A stretch of DNA of 64,000 nucleotides, from assembly GCA_026874595.1 (NCBI GenBank), contig CM049316.1:6402339-6466338 (forward strand). Reading direction: 5' to 3'. A model generated the notes under the pieces. That model was not told the DNA's origin, did no database searches, and worked only from the letters and a program-made list of their open reading frames with translations. This DNA comes from Sipunculus nudus (taxonomy: Eukaryota; Annelida; Sipuncula; Golfingiida; Sipunculidae). Within the stretch, counting starts at the first letter, position 1. Each line of letters starts with the position of its first letter. Below are positions 33,640 to 47,000 of this stretch, in pieces. A program made the position numbers and the translations under genes.

Positions 33640-35725
33640 AATATTGCTGGAGCTCAAACTTTGCCGTAATTTTACTTTCCGTGTGTATGACCCCAAAGGA
33701 ATTCCGATGAGGGATTCTACCTGCCAGCCCGAGGCCAGTTTATTATGGACTTGAAGCTGTGTAGGATTTTTACTTGCAGTATGTATGACTACAAAGGAAT
33801 TCGGGCAAAAAACACAAGAATTATTGCCCAGAATTCCTTTAACATGACATTGATGACGACTTGCCTTGTAGCCCATTCATTTACGCATAATTTTCGTAGT
33901 GTATCTTCAAACTCTGCTGAACGGTCCGTTAATCACTTTGCTTCGCTATCACGCTCCTCCGCTGCCGCAAGGAGGTTGGAAATTTAAATTCATTTAAAAG
34001 ACGGCTTCAAACACGCTTTTTACTACTCATTTTTGTTTGGCTTGACATGCTACCGTTACAACCATTTTCTTGATGACTCGCCCAATGTGATCTTAACTAT
34101 TCCCAGCCTAGTGAATTGTTTGTATTAATTCCAAATTAAATAATATATAGTATAAGTATAGTATAACACTATTATTTAGTTTAACTGAAACACAATTCGC
34201 CGAGGGGAGGGGGAGTTGAGGTTGATGCGCACATATTTTCTCTTAGGGTCCGTAATCTCAACGGACTTTGAAACATATAAAAATATATTACCAGTAAATC
34301 GTGAAACGGAGAGGGATTCTATTGACAAACTAGATTAGCATTCGGAGCGTAAAAACTTCCACCAGAATCTTCTTATCAGTCATGTGCTCGAGTGTACACT
34401 TTTCACGAACAAACATTGTCATGCATCAGTGACCCGGTTGCACCTTGCGAGTGTCAGACCAAATACATACAAATGGACGGTTTCTACATAGGGACACACG
34501 ATATTTTTCTTTTGCCATAACGGTTAATGAGAAAAGAAAATATATTATGTTGATTATTATTATCTGTAAAATTTAATGTATCGTTCATACTGTTTTTACG
34601 CTGACCACTGCAAATTTTCTGGAACAATCCGGATATACCTTTTTTTTCGTTAATTTTATCAGAGAAAAAAAGGTTGAAGTTATTTATTAGCCACGAACTT
34701 GCATCGAAAGATGCAAACCTTCTATTTATCTGGGAGCATCAGTTTTCGATCCACCTGGTGATAGTCAATAAAGCTCAGGACAAGCATTAATACTGCTGGA
34801 GTTTATTTGCCTGAGACTGGCCTTCCACATTGTCACTTTTTGGTTTTATTTTCGCATGCAAGAGTCTTCAATGACATATGTGTTTGTCATCATACCCGAG
34901 AATTCCATCAGTTAACAACTAAAAATTTCCTTCGCGCTTCAATTAATACAAATTATCTTTTATAAACTTTCCTTTTCTATATACAGTCATATAATTTCTT
35001 CAAATTATTTTCACAGTATATATGGCTTATATACACAATCGCCATCACTCCGGCAATATTGCATCATGCTGTCGTGCCATTCTTGTTTATCGGAAGAAAA
35101 TAAATCATCTCACGCAAAATTCTTATACCTTAAATGCCTCACTTCTACTTCTTTGTTTGATTTCTTGAATAGAATAATTTGCCATTTTTTTCTGACTTTT
35201 TAAGGGAAGGGAGCTTCCTGGATAATCCTAGCACAAGTAGTCTTTATATCATGAACAACAATCCCTGCGACAGCACAGGATGAAAATGTGCAACATTCAG
35301 TCCCCTACCAGTTAATTACAAACTATTTATCATATAGATCGGTGGATATTTTTTCGGATATTTCTAGTTTTAATTAATTACAATATTCGTCAATGGTTAA
35401 ACATAGTATACGAACATTCTTCTGTAATCATTGTGTGCAAATATCACAAGAAAACTTATATTTCATTATTCTGCGTTCAAATTGAATGATGTTGAATTTA
35501 ACATGTCTATAGAGAGTGCACATTCCCATATTAATATCTCACTGATACATCGAAGATGAAACAAAAAAATTTCGGTCATACCTTCAGGACCAGATGTGAT
35601 GGACACTCCGCAAACGGCCGCTTAAGATAATTCAAATTTAATAAATAAAACGTAAGACCTTTTTTTGCCATAGCTAATGCCAAAGACAAGGAAGCAGCGG
35701 TGTCATAAGTAATACCAAACTTTAC
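33640..35725. other. no gene seen
   Basis: A phrase TATGAC(C)CCAAAGGAATTC recurs at about 33687 and 33786 in degenerate form. The overlapping frames at 33586-33876 and 33745-33987 have no family resemblance. The remainder is AT-rich and featureless to my reading. Confidence 0.5.
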
Positions 35726-35818
35726 CTTATGTATGGCTTCTCGCTTTTTTGCCGTGTGTTCACAGTTTCCGGGTTCCGTAGAGACGTGCTCCTCTGTTGC
35801 TGTTTCTACTGTTTCTGA
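35726..35818 (-). CDS. candidate internal exon, unrecognised
   Basis: Minus strand: acceptor (ttgactaaatacag) ends at 35819, and a donor GTAAAG begins at 35725. The 93 bp between are one open frame of 31 codons, phase 0 at both ends: SETVETATEEHVSTEPGNCE then HTAKKREAIHK. Both splice sites and the acidic/threonine-rich content favour an exon, but the length allows chance. A GC-richer patch with CACGTG continues upstream to 35930. Confidence 0.28.
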
Positions 35819-36016
35819 CTGTATTTAGTCAATAGACTGGTAGCAGTAGCCTACGACTGCACGTGACTGTAAAGCGAGCTCCTCATAGGCTAGATCGTTG
35901 CGTGACTTCGGGGCAGAAACTTCAATTAATTTCCCAGGTTTTTTTAACCTTGATATAGCATTAACTGTGTATAACAGACTAAATATCCCCATAGATATTT
36001 AAGCAGAGAATACTAC

Positions 36017-36162
36017 CGTTCATATATTCAGGGATATTATAAATTGGATCTGGTGAGGACCTCTTGGAATATGAAAGAGGTTCTCCGTGAGCCCCCGGCA
36101 TTAGATATCGATCACCAGCGTTATTATGGCTTGGTGCTGTCAACAACAGAGGTCCTACCACG
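36017..36162 (-). CDS. candidate internal exon with tyrosine motifs
   Basis: Minus strand: a possible acceptor (tttccacaag) ends at 36163 and a possible donor GTAGTA starts at 36016. The open frame encodes about 48 residues. It contains GDRYLMPGAHGEPLSYSK followed by RSSPDPIYNIPEYMNG. Tyrosines in YLMP, YNIP and YMNG settings look like SH2-docking sites of a receptor cytoplasmic tail. The phases (in 2, out 1) do not match the 35.7-kb candidate directly, so a missing exon or a different boundary is needed. Confidence 0.28.
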
Positions 36163-36179
36163 CTTGTGGAAATTTACAT

Positions 36180-37384
36180 ATACATTATATGGAATTATGT
36201 AAACCCTGGACCATAAGGCGTCCGGATCAAGAAGCGGTAATTGTCATCACAACCCCATGAAACGTGAGGACACTTCAGTGGAGTTTGAAATGCTACTGGT
36301 AACTGGAAATTTAAACCTTTACTAAATTCAGGCCAAAGATCGGTGTTTAGATTAAAAACTAAAATCTGATATTAGTAAGATTTTAAATATCATAGCTCAT
36401 TGAAAAATTCATAAAATACCAGTCTATCCCAAAAAGCAGTACAATCCGACATTACACACACATATATATGTGTTATGTAGAATTTTTCATGCATTTCATT
36501 ACTAATATTATACCATTCTAATTACCTCTAGACACCTCCGTATACAAAATAATATTATAAAACACAAACATTATGACTGAGCCTTTTTTTACCTGAAATA
36601 CCGGTCTTGAGAATCGGTCTGAAACCTTTTATTTGAAACATTGACCTGATTGACAGAAAGCACTAGTTATCAGTCTATCATAAATTCGCCGGGAATGGAA
36701 TTATTAATACGGGAAAAACAAACTTATTTTTTGTAGAAATATCCGGCATTCAGAATTTTAATTCAATGTAGTAGACTGGACGGCTTTTTTTGTAAGTCCG
36801 GTCAGATAAGAACCTTAACATAGCAAATTGCCCTTTATCCTTATTTCAAGGTTCATATGTTTAAACCGGCAGAGAACAAGATTAAGAAAGGACAAACATG
36901 TTTATGCATTCTTACCCTTCTGATGAAATGAGCTAGTCATATAAATATAAATGAAATTATGTAATTACAGGCAGTTCCTCAGAGAATCTCACAATCATTT
37001 TTATTTATTTAACTATATGCAGACTGTAGAATACTAAAGTACTCTATCAGTCGAAATGCTCAACATTTGTTTGACGCTGTAAAAGTTCATAAAATTGTTA
37101 TACATGAGTCGCAGGAAGAATTGTTGTAAGTATTTTCTCAATGCTTGTAATGCTGTTTGAGCTTGCGTTGCGTGCTCACTGGCAAAGTTTCTTATTTTTA
37201 GGGAAAATCAAGGATAACAATAGGGTCATCGACATTATACAGAACAATAATCCAACTGCAGATTTTACTGTCTTTTCCAGGGATAAAGGTGCCATTTCGT
37301 CCTGAGTTACCCATGAGTGTGCATGATCGTGTCCATTATAAAAATTTGAAAATATTAAAAACTACTTAAGTAAAAATAGTTTCT
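36180..37384. other. no gene seen
   Basis: AT-rich. A 33-codon frame after an acceptor-like tract (exon-like 37202-37305, KIKDNNRVIDIIQNNN...) is no better than chance. Confidence 0.45.
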
Positions 37385-37625
37385 AGGGTTAAGGGGCAGA
37401 GAGCATGAATCAAAGCTGGGAGTTCATGAGTTCGAGTCTCAGGCGAGGGGCGGTGATTTGCTGGCCCCTCCCTATAGACTTTACACTCTACTAAGGGATG
37501 GCTGTGCCCCAAACTTGTGTATCACTCAAAAAAGAGTGTCCCTTTACTGGGTTCCTCACTAGTACGATCCAGCCATTAAGAATGGCTATACACAGCTAGG
37601 ACGAGCCAGTGAGGTTGTCAACGAG
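37385..37625 (+). mobile_element. tRNA-derived SINE
   Basis: Head with GGCAGAGAGCATGAATC and the B-box GAGTTCGAGTCTC. The body has GGATGGCTGTGCCCCAAACT and GTGTATCACTCA, as in the copies at 10.2 and 21.1 kb. Confidence 0.65.
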
Positions 37626-38885
37626 CTATGATTAACACCAAGATAAATTTTCGAGAGCGTTCTCTACGACCCTTTCTTGTAGGTAGTCAAAGTTGAATTC
37701 TGCAGTATAACTCCATTCAAAATATTTTTTTAAGAAACTCAGTGTGTTTAGTTGAAGTAATAACTGGACAAAACCGCTAGGATTCACTAATCAAGCGTAT
37801 GTGTGTGGTACTTCACGCTTCAGTTTTACCTGCTCACCAGGTCAGGTGCTGAACAAATGAAACAGTTAATAATAGGTTACTCATGCATACCCGGGTCAAT
37901 CCTGTCACAATGGTGCATGAGCATTGTAATTAAAATATTTTGTAGTGATTCAAATTACCATCAACATTTACAGGATTGTTCATTGGGTGTTACCCAAACC
38001 CTCGACATTTCATCACAGTCTGTTTAATAACCTTTTTACGTAACGTTGCTTACAGAGAAACTGGCCAGCCAGCCAACCAAAGAACCTAGGAAAGTAACAT
38101 GATAATATCCAAGGGGAGGTACAAACATATGTACCCTCGTAGAATGGCACTTAGGATTTTCCTATAACGCGGCTTCTGGTAAAATATTTAATTTTCAAGT
38201 GTCAAAATAATTAATAAATGCACGATTTCAACACAAAGAGTGTGTGATTTGTTTGGAATGTCCGGGCAATACGTCTTGTTACTGCTCCATGTTAATCAAT
38301 AACACTACACATGTGAAAATTACAATACAATAATCAAAGCCAGAATATAGCAGAAGATAGTCCTAATTTGCCGCAGGCGACCTCAGCTATTACATAAACC
38401 TGTTTCCATGGAAACTAAGCCAAGGAGACCACCAACGTCAATTATATCAATACTTATATGAATACTCGCAGAAAAATGTCGGATGACTTTTAAATAAAGG
38501 TATTTTAATAATTAAACCCCCACGGCAATATTTAATTATACAAAAATATGGGATATAGTGATAAGATTGCATGGTTCATCATAAAGATATTAAATAAAAG
38601 AAAAACGTTTATATATCTAATTTATATAAGTCTGCAAGCGAATAATAAAAAAAAATCAGTTGAACGAGGGAATATGGTTAAAACAAAATGAAATGTTCGT
38701 TGTCATGGTGACACTGCTGCATTTCGACAAGTATCTCCTCAAATATCATAAACAAGTATACTAAATATTCCCATTATATTCATTCGTAAATATGTCAATT
38801 TATACTATAAGTCGGTGTTTTAGTACCGGATGATGTTTCCCAGGCGGAAATGATACGTCAATGAGCCCCTCATATAGTTTTTCAG
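37626..38885. other. no gene seen
   Basis: AT-rich; the 74-codon plus frame at 37803-38027 has no family resemblance. Confidence 0.45.
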
Positions 38886-39006
38886 GAAAATGACAAGACC
38901 AGACAGAAATGTGCCGGATCCTTTTTATATTAAGTCAGAAGATACTTCCGGAGAGGAGGACATTTTGTATAACAGAGATATTCAACCTATATCGGGAGAT
39001 AAATAA
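38886..39006 (+). CDS. candidate terminal exon or short ORF
   Basis: Acceptor-like tatagtttttcag ends at 38885. The frame runs 39 codons to TAA at 39004-39006, with an ATG at 38890. It reads MTRPDRNVPDPFYIKSEDTS and then GEEDILYNRDIQPISGDK. The polar, acidic mix with two tyrosines is typical of a soluble tail and unlike surrounding AT-rich translations. No family is recognised. Confidence 0.28.
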
Positions 39007-39925
39007 TTAGATTACCAGCATAAAAAGTTTTATAGCAAGGGTTTTGACATGAATGCAAATGTTGACCTCATCTGCCTGATACAGGGGCTCTGCGTATATT
39101 GTTACTTACACGTGAGAACTAAAAGTAACAGCTCGTCATCAGACAGTATACACAGAACAATAGCGAAACGCAAGCAGCCGTCATAACTAGGCTAATATAA
39201 ACATTCCGACAGGGAAGCCATATCGAATAGATATAAAGGATATATATATATATTTATATATTCATATTTTGTTATTATTTTTGTTAAATAATAATGTGGT
39301 CTTGTACATCTTAATGCTGTCGGAATTCTGTTAAAAGATATACCAATATAAACGTCCAACGGAAAAGACGCTTGATTCTATAGCTTCTAGTTATGGCGTG
39401 AAAAGGATATTTTAAACGTTTTGATTCATTCACTTAATATTTGATAATAGGCAATGCCAACGCCGAGTTAAGAGCGTGTATGTAATAATCAAAATGTTGA
39501 CGGTGAAAGTCAATGTTCGTGTCTTCTGTTTAAGGTCACTATGTGGCGGCAAATTCTTTTTGTAATAAACTCTGCTGGTGGTCTTTTCGAGGCCTTAAAT
39601 AAATAACTTTAGGTCTTTATATGATAACATACATCGTTTGTTGTGCAGGAACAGCAATATATATAAAACAGTATGATTCATTTCTTTATTTTAGGCGGAT
39701 ACGAGTTTTGGGCCTTGTCCCTTTTAAAGGTGTTTCCTGGAGTGGAATCGGTAGTTCCCGGGAGTGGATGAATCATTTGAAATTAACACTACATTAATAT
39801 TTTCATATAGACTGCGTCTACATAATTTAAAAGGGATCGGATTTTATGTGGTGATTTCTATCCACAATATATCAGAAGAAAAGACGATTGTGTAAGAAGT
39901 TGTAAGCTGTCGGCCACACCGAGCA
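39007..39925. other. no gene seen
   Basis: A 45-codon plus frame from ATG 39049, with one hydrophobic stretch and a serine/lysine tail, is not distinguishable from chance. A short TA run lies at 39239-39262. Confidence 0.45.
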
Positions 39926-39929
39926 ACAA

Positions 39930-41420
39930 GACTAGGCTCACACATCATCAATGTCGTCCCAGATGTCTTCCGCCCTGACTTCGGCTCAACATCGGAGTAA
40001 CATCGGGACACATCGTTGTGACATTGGGGTGACATGAGAAAGTGAGAGAACAATGGGGAAACCTCGAGACACATCTTGTTACATCGGATAAAATTGGGAG
40101 TATCTGTTGCCACGATGCTGCCCAGATGCTGACACGATGTTTTCACGATGTGTCCCCTTATTACTATGATGTTATCCGGATGTTGCCGATCTCTCCAGTA
40201 AATCCAAATGTTCCCCATGTGTTCAAGATGTCGCCCCGCTGTTTCCACAATGTTGGCTCGATTGCATGGCCTTGAATTCCACATGGTCAAACTAAAGCCA
40301 TACCCAATACCAATGTTTGTCTGTTTTATGTCTAGTCCCACTGACACTCCCGACGACAGGCGATGTTCGCGATGGAAAAATTAGATCATCGCAAGACCTC
40401 TCCAAATAGGTCGCCGAAAAATCGACGACGTTCTTTAAGCAATCACACAGTATTGGGAGTGTGTACACTGCCTCGTCAGATATGTCAATGCTTGCATTGA
40501 AATTTTGTTGCGAAGTTTTGTCCCAAGAAAATAGCCGCGAAATAACAGAGAACCTCGCAGAAGCTTCAGAAATTAATCCCAAGCTCCTCGGCAAAACATC
40601 GCAGACATGTTTTATTCTCACAGCATCTGCGTTGTGTCTCGGACAAGACGCCCAAGTAGCTGCAAAGTTTCGGCGAACAATCGGTGCTATTCTTTTGTTC
40701 GGCGAACCTTTTGTGAAAAGTAGCCGAAGATCCGCAGAAGGTAACCGAAACATCGGTGCTTTTTCGCTGATCTTAACAACAATAACATGAACAGGGTTCC
40801 CTCTATCTCCTGAAGATTTTTAATTGTTCAAGAATGACGACGAGTGCATTTTATTCCATTCTTCTATTCTTCTGCTTTTGGTCAGATGTGCAACTGCTAT
40901 AAAGAGAATGGGGCTCCAAGAGACATCCCTGATACATCTATATTCGACTATGCATCTGCAACAGTTCTGGAATGCTCCGTAGATGCTGAGCAGATGCTGA
41001 CAAGCAATCCTCTAACATTCAGCAAACATCACCGATGCATAGGCAAACTATCACCGAGCTTTGCCGGGCATCGCCGAATATACACGGGCATGGTCAGATG
41101 ATAAGTCGGAGAGCCCCGGCGACCATAGCCGTAGTATCACCTACTATTCATCAGCCTAAACTTTGCAGGATAATCACAAGGCAAATTTATAATGGAAATG
41201 TTCTGTTTTTTTTTTAACATTTTTCACCCAAGCAGTCTCAACCCATCTCTAAACATTTTATTCGCCGAACCATCTCAAGTGGGCAAACCCCAAGTGGGAC
41301 TGAGGCATTACGTCATAATGCTAGCTCAAGACCCACCAGGGTGACATCAGGAAAGATACGAGTGACGTCAGGATGACATCGCTACAGTAAATCGGGATAC
41401 ATCGGTTTGACAGTGGGGAT
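39930..41420. repeat. ACATCG/CGATGT-rich block, unclassified
   Basis: At least fifteen copies of ACATCG or CGATGT-like words are spread through 1.5 kb in both orientations, densest at the left (39980-40170) and right (41025-41405) ends. GC content is higher than the flanks. Both strands have long open frames (minus 39844-40347 and 40292-40753; plus 40461-40790) that overlap each other and match nothing I know. This looks like a non-autonomous repeat element with subterminal words, but I found no clean termini. Confidence 0.4.
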
Positions 41421-41849
41421 GTGTGATTTACATATCCAATATTTCCCATGTTATTGAAAGGGGCCATAATTGTTTATCTAACAACAATGTCCAACAAAGG
41501 CAAAGGGTAAAGTTTGACAATTAAATATAAAAAAAACAAAGAGAGTAGAACAAAGAAGTAACAGAGGTAACGAGTCAGACAATCGTTCAACCAAAAGAAA
41601 CCTGAGACATTTAAAGAACGGACGTCTACAAACCTGAGACTTTTAAGAGAATGGACCAATAAAAGTGTTATTTCCAATTTAGTTCCCTGGACCACACGGC
41701 ATAAAAATCGCATTACTTTTCTCCTGCAAACACTGGACGATACAAGTGATTTGTAACAGACGGAACTTGATTCCTTTGATCTTTTCTTTTCTTTTTATAT
41801 GGACCTTTTTTGTACGGAAATCAACAGCATATTTGGGAGGGTACACCGG

Positions 41850-42005
41850 CTACTGTGGTCTGTGGGTAGAGCACAGGACACAAAGCATAGAGGTCGTGGG
41901 TTCAAATATACACCGAGGAGCGGTGGATTTGTCAAGGTCGGCCCTATCCAGACTGAGCGCTCTGCAGGCTTAATGGGAGCCCTCGGCAAAGACTTTAGTC
42001 AGACT
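41850..42005 (+). mobile_element. tRNA-derived SINE fragment
   Basis: Head TCTGTGGGTAGAGCACAGGA and B-box GTGGGTTCAAATATA. The body has GTCAAGGTCGGCCCTATCCA and GCAGGCTTAATGGGA, shared with the 10.2- and 21.1-kb copies. Confidence 0.65.
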
Positions 42006-42319
42006 TTAAATTTCTAATTTAACATCCAGACAAGTCTTAATAAACCTCCTTGAAAGACCAAAAATAAACTACAGTGAAATTTATTTGGCGAGGTTAATGA
42101 GACGTTCAAGTTCGCTTAAAAATGATATTCATCTTATAAAAATAATAAATTAATGAGTCTGATATCTTTCGATATTCAACCAGTTCTTCAGACACATCAT
42201 AGATTCTAACAGTAACAGGATTTACCAAGAAATAGTCCTCTCATTGTGACTTCATTAAAATATCAATCATTCTCATCATGATTTCATGGATAATGGTTTT
42301 CACATGCGTTGTTCTTTTT

Positions 42320-42920
42320 TTTTGTGAAACCACATATCTCATGAGTGGCTTAATATATCAGACTGAAATGATGCATGTCCATCGACGTGGCTAGCTTTCT
42401 CTTACACAAGATTCGTTGCGCCACATACAATCATTTTCACATATATCCAAGCGTTGTTCTGTTTTTGGTGAAAATCGCACAAATCTGAAGTGTGTGTGTG
42501 TGTGGGGGGGGGGGAGGGGGGTTAATGTATCCGCCTGAAATTTGCGGGTCCATCCATCTTGGCTAGCTTTCTCGTCCTGGCTTCACAATCCTACAATCTG
42601 GTATACACAGAGTAAATTAATGCACATATCTCTGGAATGGTTTAATATATCAGTCTGAACATTTGCATATCAGTCGCCCCTGGATAGTTTCTTGTACACG
42701 TGGCAGGGGGTACCACCTAGAATCACGTTATCGTATAATACATCTATGCACTTGTATCAGGAATGGTTTGACGTGCCATCCTGAAATTTTGCAAGTACAC
42801 AAATTTTGGGACAGCTTTTTCCCATGAAGAGACTAGTGGCATTACTAAAATATATTATGTGGTGTTGGTCCATGCCTCCTGATACACTGGCATCTCTGAT
42901 GACAGAAACTTTGAGGGCAC
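42320..42920. repeat. degenerate ~145-bp tandem repeat, four copies
   Basis: Each copy has CACATATCTC-like, TGG-TTAATATATCAGTCTGAA-like, TGCA/TGCG-TCCATC-like and GGCTAGCTTTCTC-like blocks. Starts are near 42329, 42476, 42623 and 42748. A G-rich run (TGTGTGGGGGGGGGGGAGGG type, 42494-42520) interrupts the second. Confidence 0.65.
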
Positions 42921-44045
42921 TGACGTCAGGGGAAATTCAATACCTCATTATATCCTGCCAGTCCCTGTGATTCAGCGGGTACAGGTTGTCGCAGGTCGAC
43001 AGGTTAATTTCTAGTTACCAAAGGTCCTGAGATAATAAGCTCTGTCTTCTTGCATTAAATCAGATTTTACAAATGATAAATTAATGGGACATGTGACGGA
43101 AGAAGGGTAAAATTTCAAAGCATGATTTGGATTTACTGCCACGTGCATTCATTGTTTGGTTAGCCAACCAGAACAAAATTAGATTTTTACCAGTTTTCTT
43201 AAACCAAAATTTCATCACATTACATTATCATTACAAACCCTAATTAGCAGATGATGTTTAAAAAGACGTTCAGACCAGCGTGATGATTTGCAGAGTGACT
43301 GTAGATCTGTTCAGTATATATCGCCTGCTGATGTCAGTGTCGTGTTCCTACACCACTTGTCAAAGCGATGTTGCCGATGACTGTCGCATACATGGCGAAA
43401 TTAACCTGGGTACTTACTGTCTTCCGTGACTACTCAAAATAAAACTACTCATAGCTTTCAGTGAATACAGTAAATTGAACACGATTCACGTTCATTTGTG
43501 TATTTGATTCAATAATTAAGTTATCATTTTTATCTTTCCAAAAAAGCGAAATTCTTGAAAATATATGCTTCAAAATCGTTTTTCGAAACGATTACTTAAT
43601 GAACTTTGAGAAGTTAATTGTGAAAACTCAAATCATGTCATGAATCGTTGCCAGAGAAAATTACATTAGTTTCCTCTTTACAATACGTAGAACTATCAGT
43701 CTGAAGGAAATTAAGTAAAATCAAAATGAAAATAATCTTTGCTACAATTTTCCAAATATCAAGCCTATTAAAACCCGAATGTAATAAATTGCATTTTTGA
43801 TTTTTTTTTAATCAAGAGATGAAAAATAGAAAGAGAGATTGATACACGTTTCCTGTACTTCAGTTCATTAACATGCGATCGTTCTCCATGTTCAGATCAC
43901 GTTCCTGATGTACCTCACCAAGGTGTCAATAAGGAAAATATCTTCATATTAATTATTACTCCTGACTCCGGAACAAATAAGAAATCAGTTAGAGGTACTG
44001 AAAGGAAAAGGGGCGGGGCAACAATGAATAAGTGGTGTGTGAAAA
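42921..44045. other. no gene seen
   Basis: AT-rich. A 48-codon plus frame at 43283-43429 with five cysteines has no recognised family and no supporting signals. Confidence 0.45.
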
Positions 44046-47000
44046 ATGGAGTCTGGAAGAGTGGTCATGAAAGGAGAAGTTGTTGAGACTGATGGAGTCC
44101 CGCAGAGTGGTCATGTCAGGAGTAGTTTCTGAGACATGACCACTCTGCGGGACTCTATCAGTCTCAACAACAATTTCTGACAGTCTCAATAACTTCTCCT
44201 ATCATGACCACTCTGCGGGACTCCATCAGTCTCAACATGTACACCTGTCATGACCACTCCACGGGACTCCATCAGTCTCAACAACTTCTCCTATCATGAC
44301 CACTCTGCGGGACTCCATCAGCCTTAATAACTACTCCTATCATGACCACTCCACGGGACTCCTTCAGTCTCAACAACTACTCCTGACATGACCACTATGC
44401 GGGACTCCATCAGTCTCAACAACTACTCCTGTCATGACCACTCCACGGGACTACATCTGTCTTAACAACTTCTCCGATCATGACCACTCTGCGGGACTCC
44501 ATCAGTCTCAACAACTACTCCTGACATGACCACTTTGCGGGACTCCATCAGTCTCAATAACTATTCCTGACATGACCACTTTCCGGGACTCCATCGGCCT
44601 CAACCCGCAGAAGTTATTGAGACTGATGGAGTCCCGCAGAGTGGTCATGTCAGGTGTAGTTGTTGAGGCTGCTGGAGTCCCGCAAAGTGGTCATGTCAGG
44701 AGTAGTTGTTGAGGCCGATGGAGTCCCGCAAAGTGGTCATGTCAGGAATAGTTGTTGAGACTGATGGAGTCCCGCAAAGTGGTCATGTCAGGAGTAGTTG
44801 TTGAGACTAATGGAGTCCCGCAGAGTGGTCATGATCGGAGAAGTTATTGAGACTGAAGGAGTCCCATGGAGTGGTCATGACAGGAGTAGTTGTTGAGACT
44901 GATGGAGTCCCGCATAGTGGTCATGTTAGGAGTAGTTGATGAGACTGAAGGAGTCCCGCGGAGTGGTCATGATAGGAGAAGTTATTGAGACTGATGGAGT
45001 CCCGCAGAGTGGTCATGATAGAAGAAGATGTTAAGGCTGATGGAGTCCCGTGGAGTGGTCATGACAGGAGTAGTTGTTGAGACTGATGGAGTCCCGCATA
45101 TTGGTCATGTTAGGAGTAGTTGTTGAGACTGAAGGAGTCCCATGGAGTGGTCATGATAGGAGTAGTTATTGAGACTGATGGATTCCCGTGGAGTGGTCAT
45201 GTCAGGAGTAGTTGTTGAGACTGATGGAGTCCCGCGGAGTGGTCATGTCAGGAGTAGTTGTTGAAACTGAAGGAGTCCCGCATAGTGGTCATGTCAGGAG
45301 TAGTTGTTGAGACTGAAGGAGTCCCGCATAGTGGTCATGATAGGGGTAGTTATTGAGACTGATGGAGTCCCGCATAGTGGTCATGTCAGGAGTAGTTGTT
45401 GAGGCAGATGGAGTCCCGCGGAGTGGTCATGATAGGAGAAGTTATTGAGACTGATGGAGTCCCGCGGAGTGGTCATGATAGGAGAAGTTGTTAAGGCTGT
45501 TGGAGTCCCGCAGAGTGGTCATGATCAGGGAAGTTGTTAAGACTGATGTAGTCCCGTGGAGTGGTCATGACAGGAGTACTTGTTGAGACTGATGGAGTCC
45601 CGAATGGTGGTCATGTCAGGAGTAGTTGTTGAGACTAATGTAGTTCCGTGGAGTGGTCATGATAGGAGTAGTTATTGAGACTGGTGGAGTCCCGCATAGT
45701 GGTCATGTCAGGAGTAGTTGTTGAGACTGATGGAGTCCCGCAAAGTGGTCATGATAGGAGTAGTTGTTGAGACTGAAGGAGTCCCGCATAGTGGTCATGA
45801 TAGGAGTAGTTATTGAGACTGATGGAGTCCCGCATAGTGGTCATGTCAGGAGTAGTTGTTGAGGCAGATGGAGTCCCGCGGAGTGGTCATGATAGGAGAA
45901 GTTATTGAGACTGATGGAGTCCCGCGGAGTGGTCATGATAGGAGAAGTTGTTAAGGCTGTTGGAGTCCCGCAGAGTGGTCATGATCAGGGAAGTTGTTAA
46001 GACTGATGTAGTCCCGTGGAGTGGTCATGACAGGAGTACTTGTTGAGACTGATGGAGTCCCGAATGGTGGTCATGTCAGGAGTAGTTGTTGAGACTAATG
46101 AAGTTCCGTGGAGTGGTCATGATAGGAGTAGTTATTGAGACTGGTGGAGTCCTGCATAGTGGTCATGTCAGGAGTAGTTGTTGAGACTGATGGAGTCCCG
46201 CAAAGTGGTCATGATAGGAGTAGTTGTTGAGACTGATGGAGTCCCGCAGAGTGGTCATGATAGGAGAAGTTGTAAAGGCTGATGGAGTCCCGCAGAGTGG
46301 TCATGTCAGGAATAGTTGTTGAGACTGATGGAGTCCCGCAGAGTGGTCATGACAGGAGTACTTGTTGAGACTGATGGAGTCCCGAATGGTGGTCATGTCA
46401 GGAGTAGTTGTTGAGACTAATGTAGTTCCATGGAGTGGTCATGATAGGAGTAGTTATTGAGACTGGTGGGGTCCCGCATAGTGGTCATGTCATGTAGTTG
46501 TTGAGACTGATGGAGTCCCGCGGAGTGGTCATGATAGGAGAAGTTGTTAAGGCTGATGGAGTCCCGCAGAGTGGTCATGTCAGGAATAGTTGTTGAGACT
46601 GAAGGAGTCCCGCAGAGTGGTCATGTCAGGAGTAGTTGTTGAGACTGATGGAGTTCCGTGGAGTGGTCATGACAGGAGTAGTTGTAAAGACTGATGGAGT
46701 TCCGCAGGGTGGTCATGACTTGAGAAGTTGTTGAGACTGATGGAGTCCCGTGGAGTGCTCATGACAGAAGAAGTTGTTGAGACTAATGGAGTCCCTGTGG
46801 AGTAGTCATGACTGAAGTAGTTGTGTGGGACTGATGGAATCTCCTAGAGTGTTCATGACAAAAGAAGTTGTGTGTGACTAAAGGAATTCCATGGAGTGGT
46901 CATGACAGTAAAAGTTGTGTGTGACTGATGGAGTCCCATGGAGTGGTCATGACAGTAAAAGTTGTGTGTGACTGATGTAGTCCCGTGGAGTGGTCATGAC

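Noticed and set aside
37202-37305. Terminal exon candidate after cttatttttag
   Set aside because: Only 33 codons; many such frames are expected next to acceptor-like tracts in this AT-rich sequence.
37380-37460. tRNA gene
   Set aside because: B-box present but no full cloverleaf, and it continues into a repeated SINE body.
39844-40753. Two long minus-strand frames (167 and 153 codons) and a 109-codon plus frame
   Set aside because: They overlap each other on both strands in a word-repeat region, show no family resemblance and no exon signals; low stop density follows from composition.
43283-43429. 48-codon frame with five cysteines, considered as a small secreted peptide
   Set aside because: No convincing signal peptide, no cysteine framework I can match and no supporting signals.
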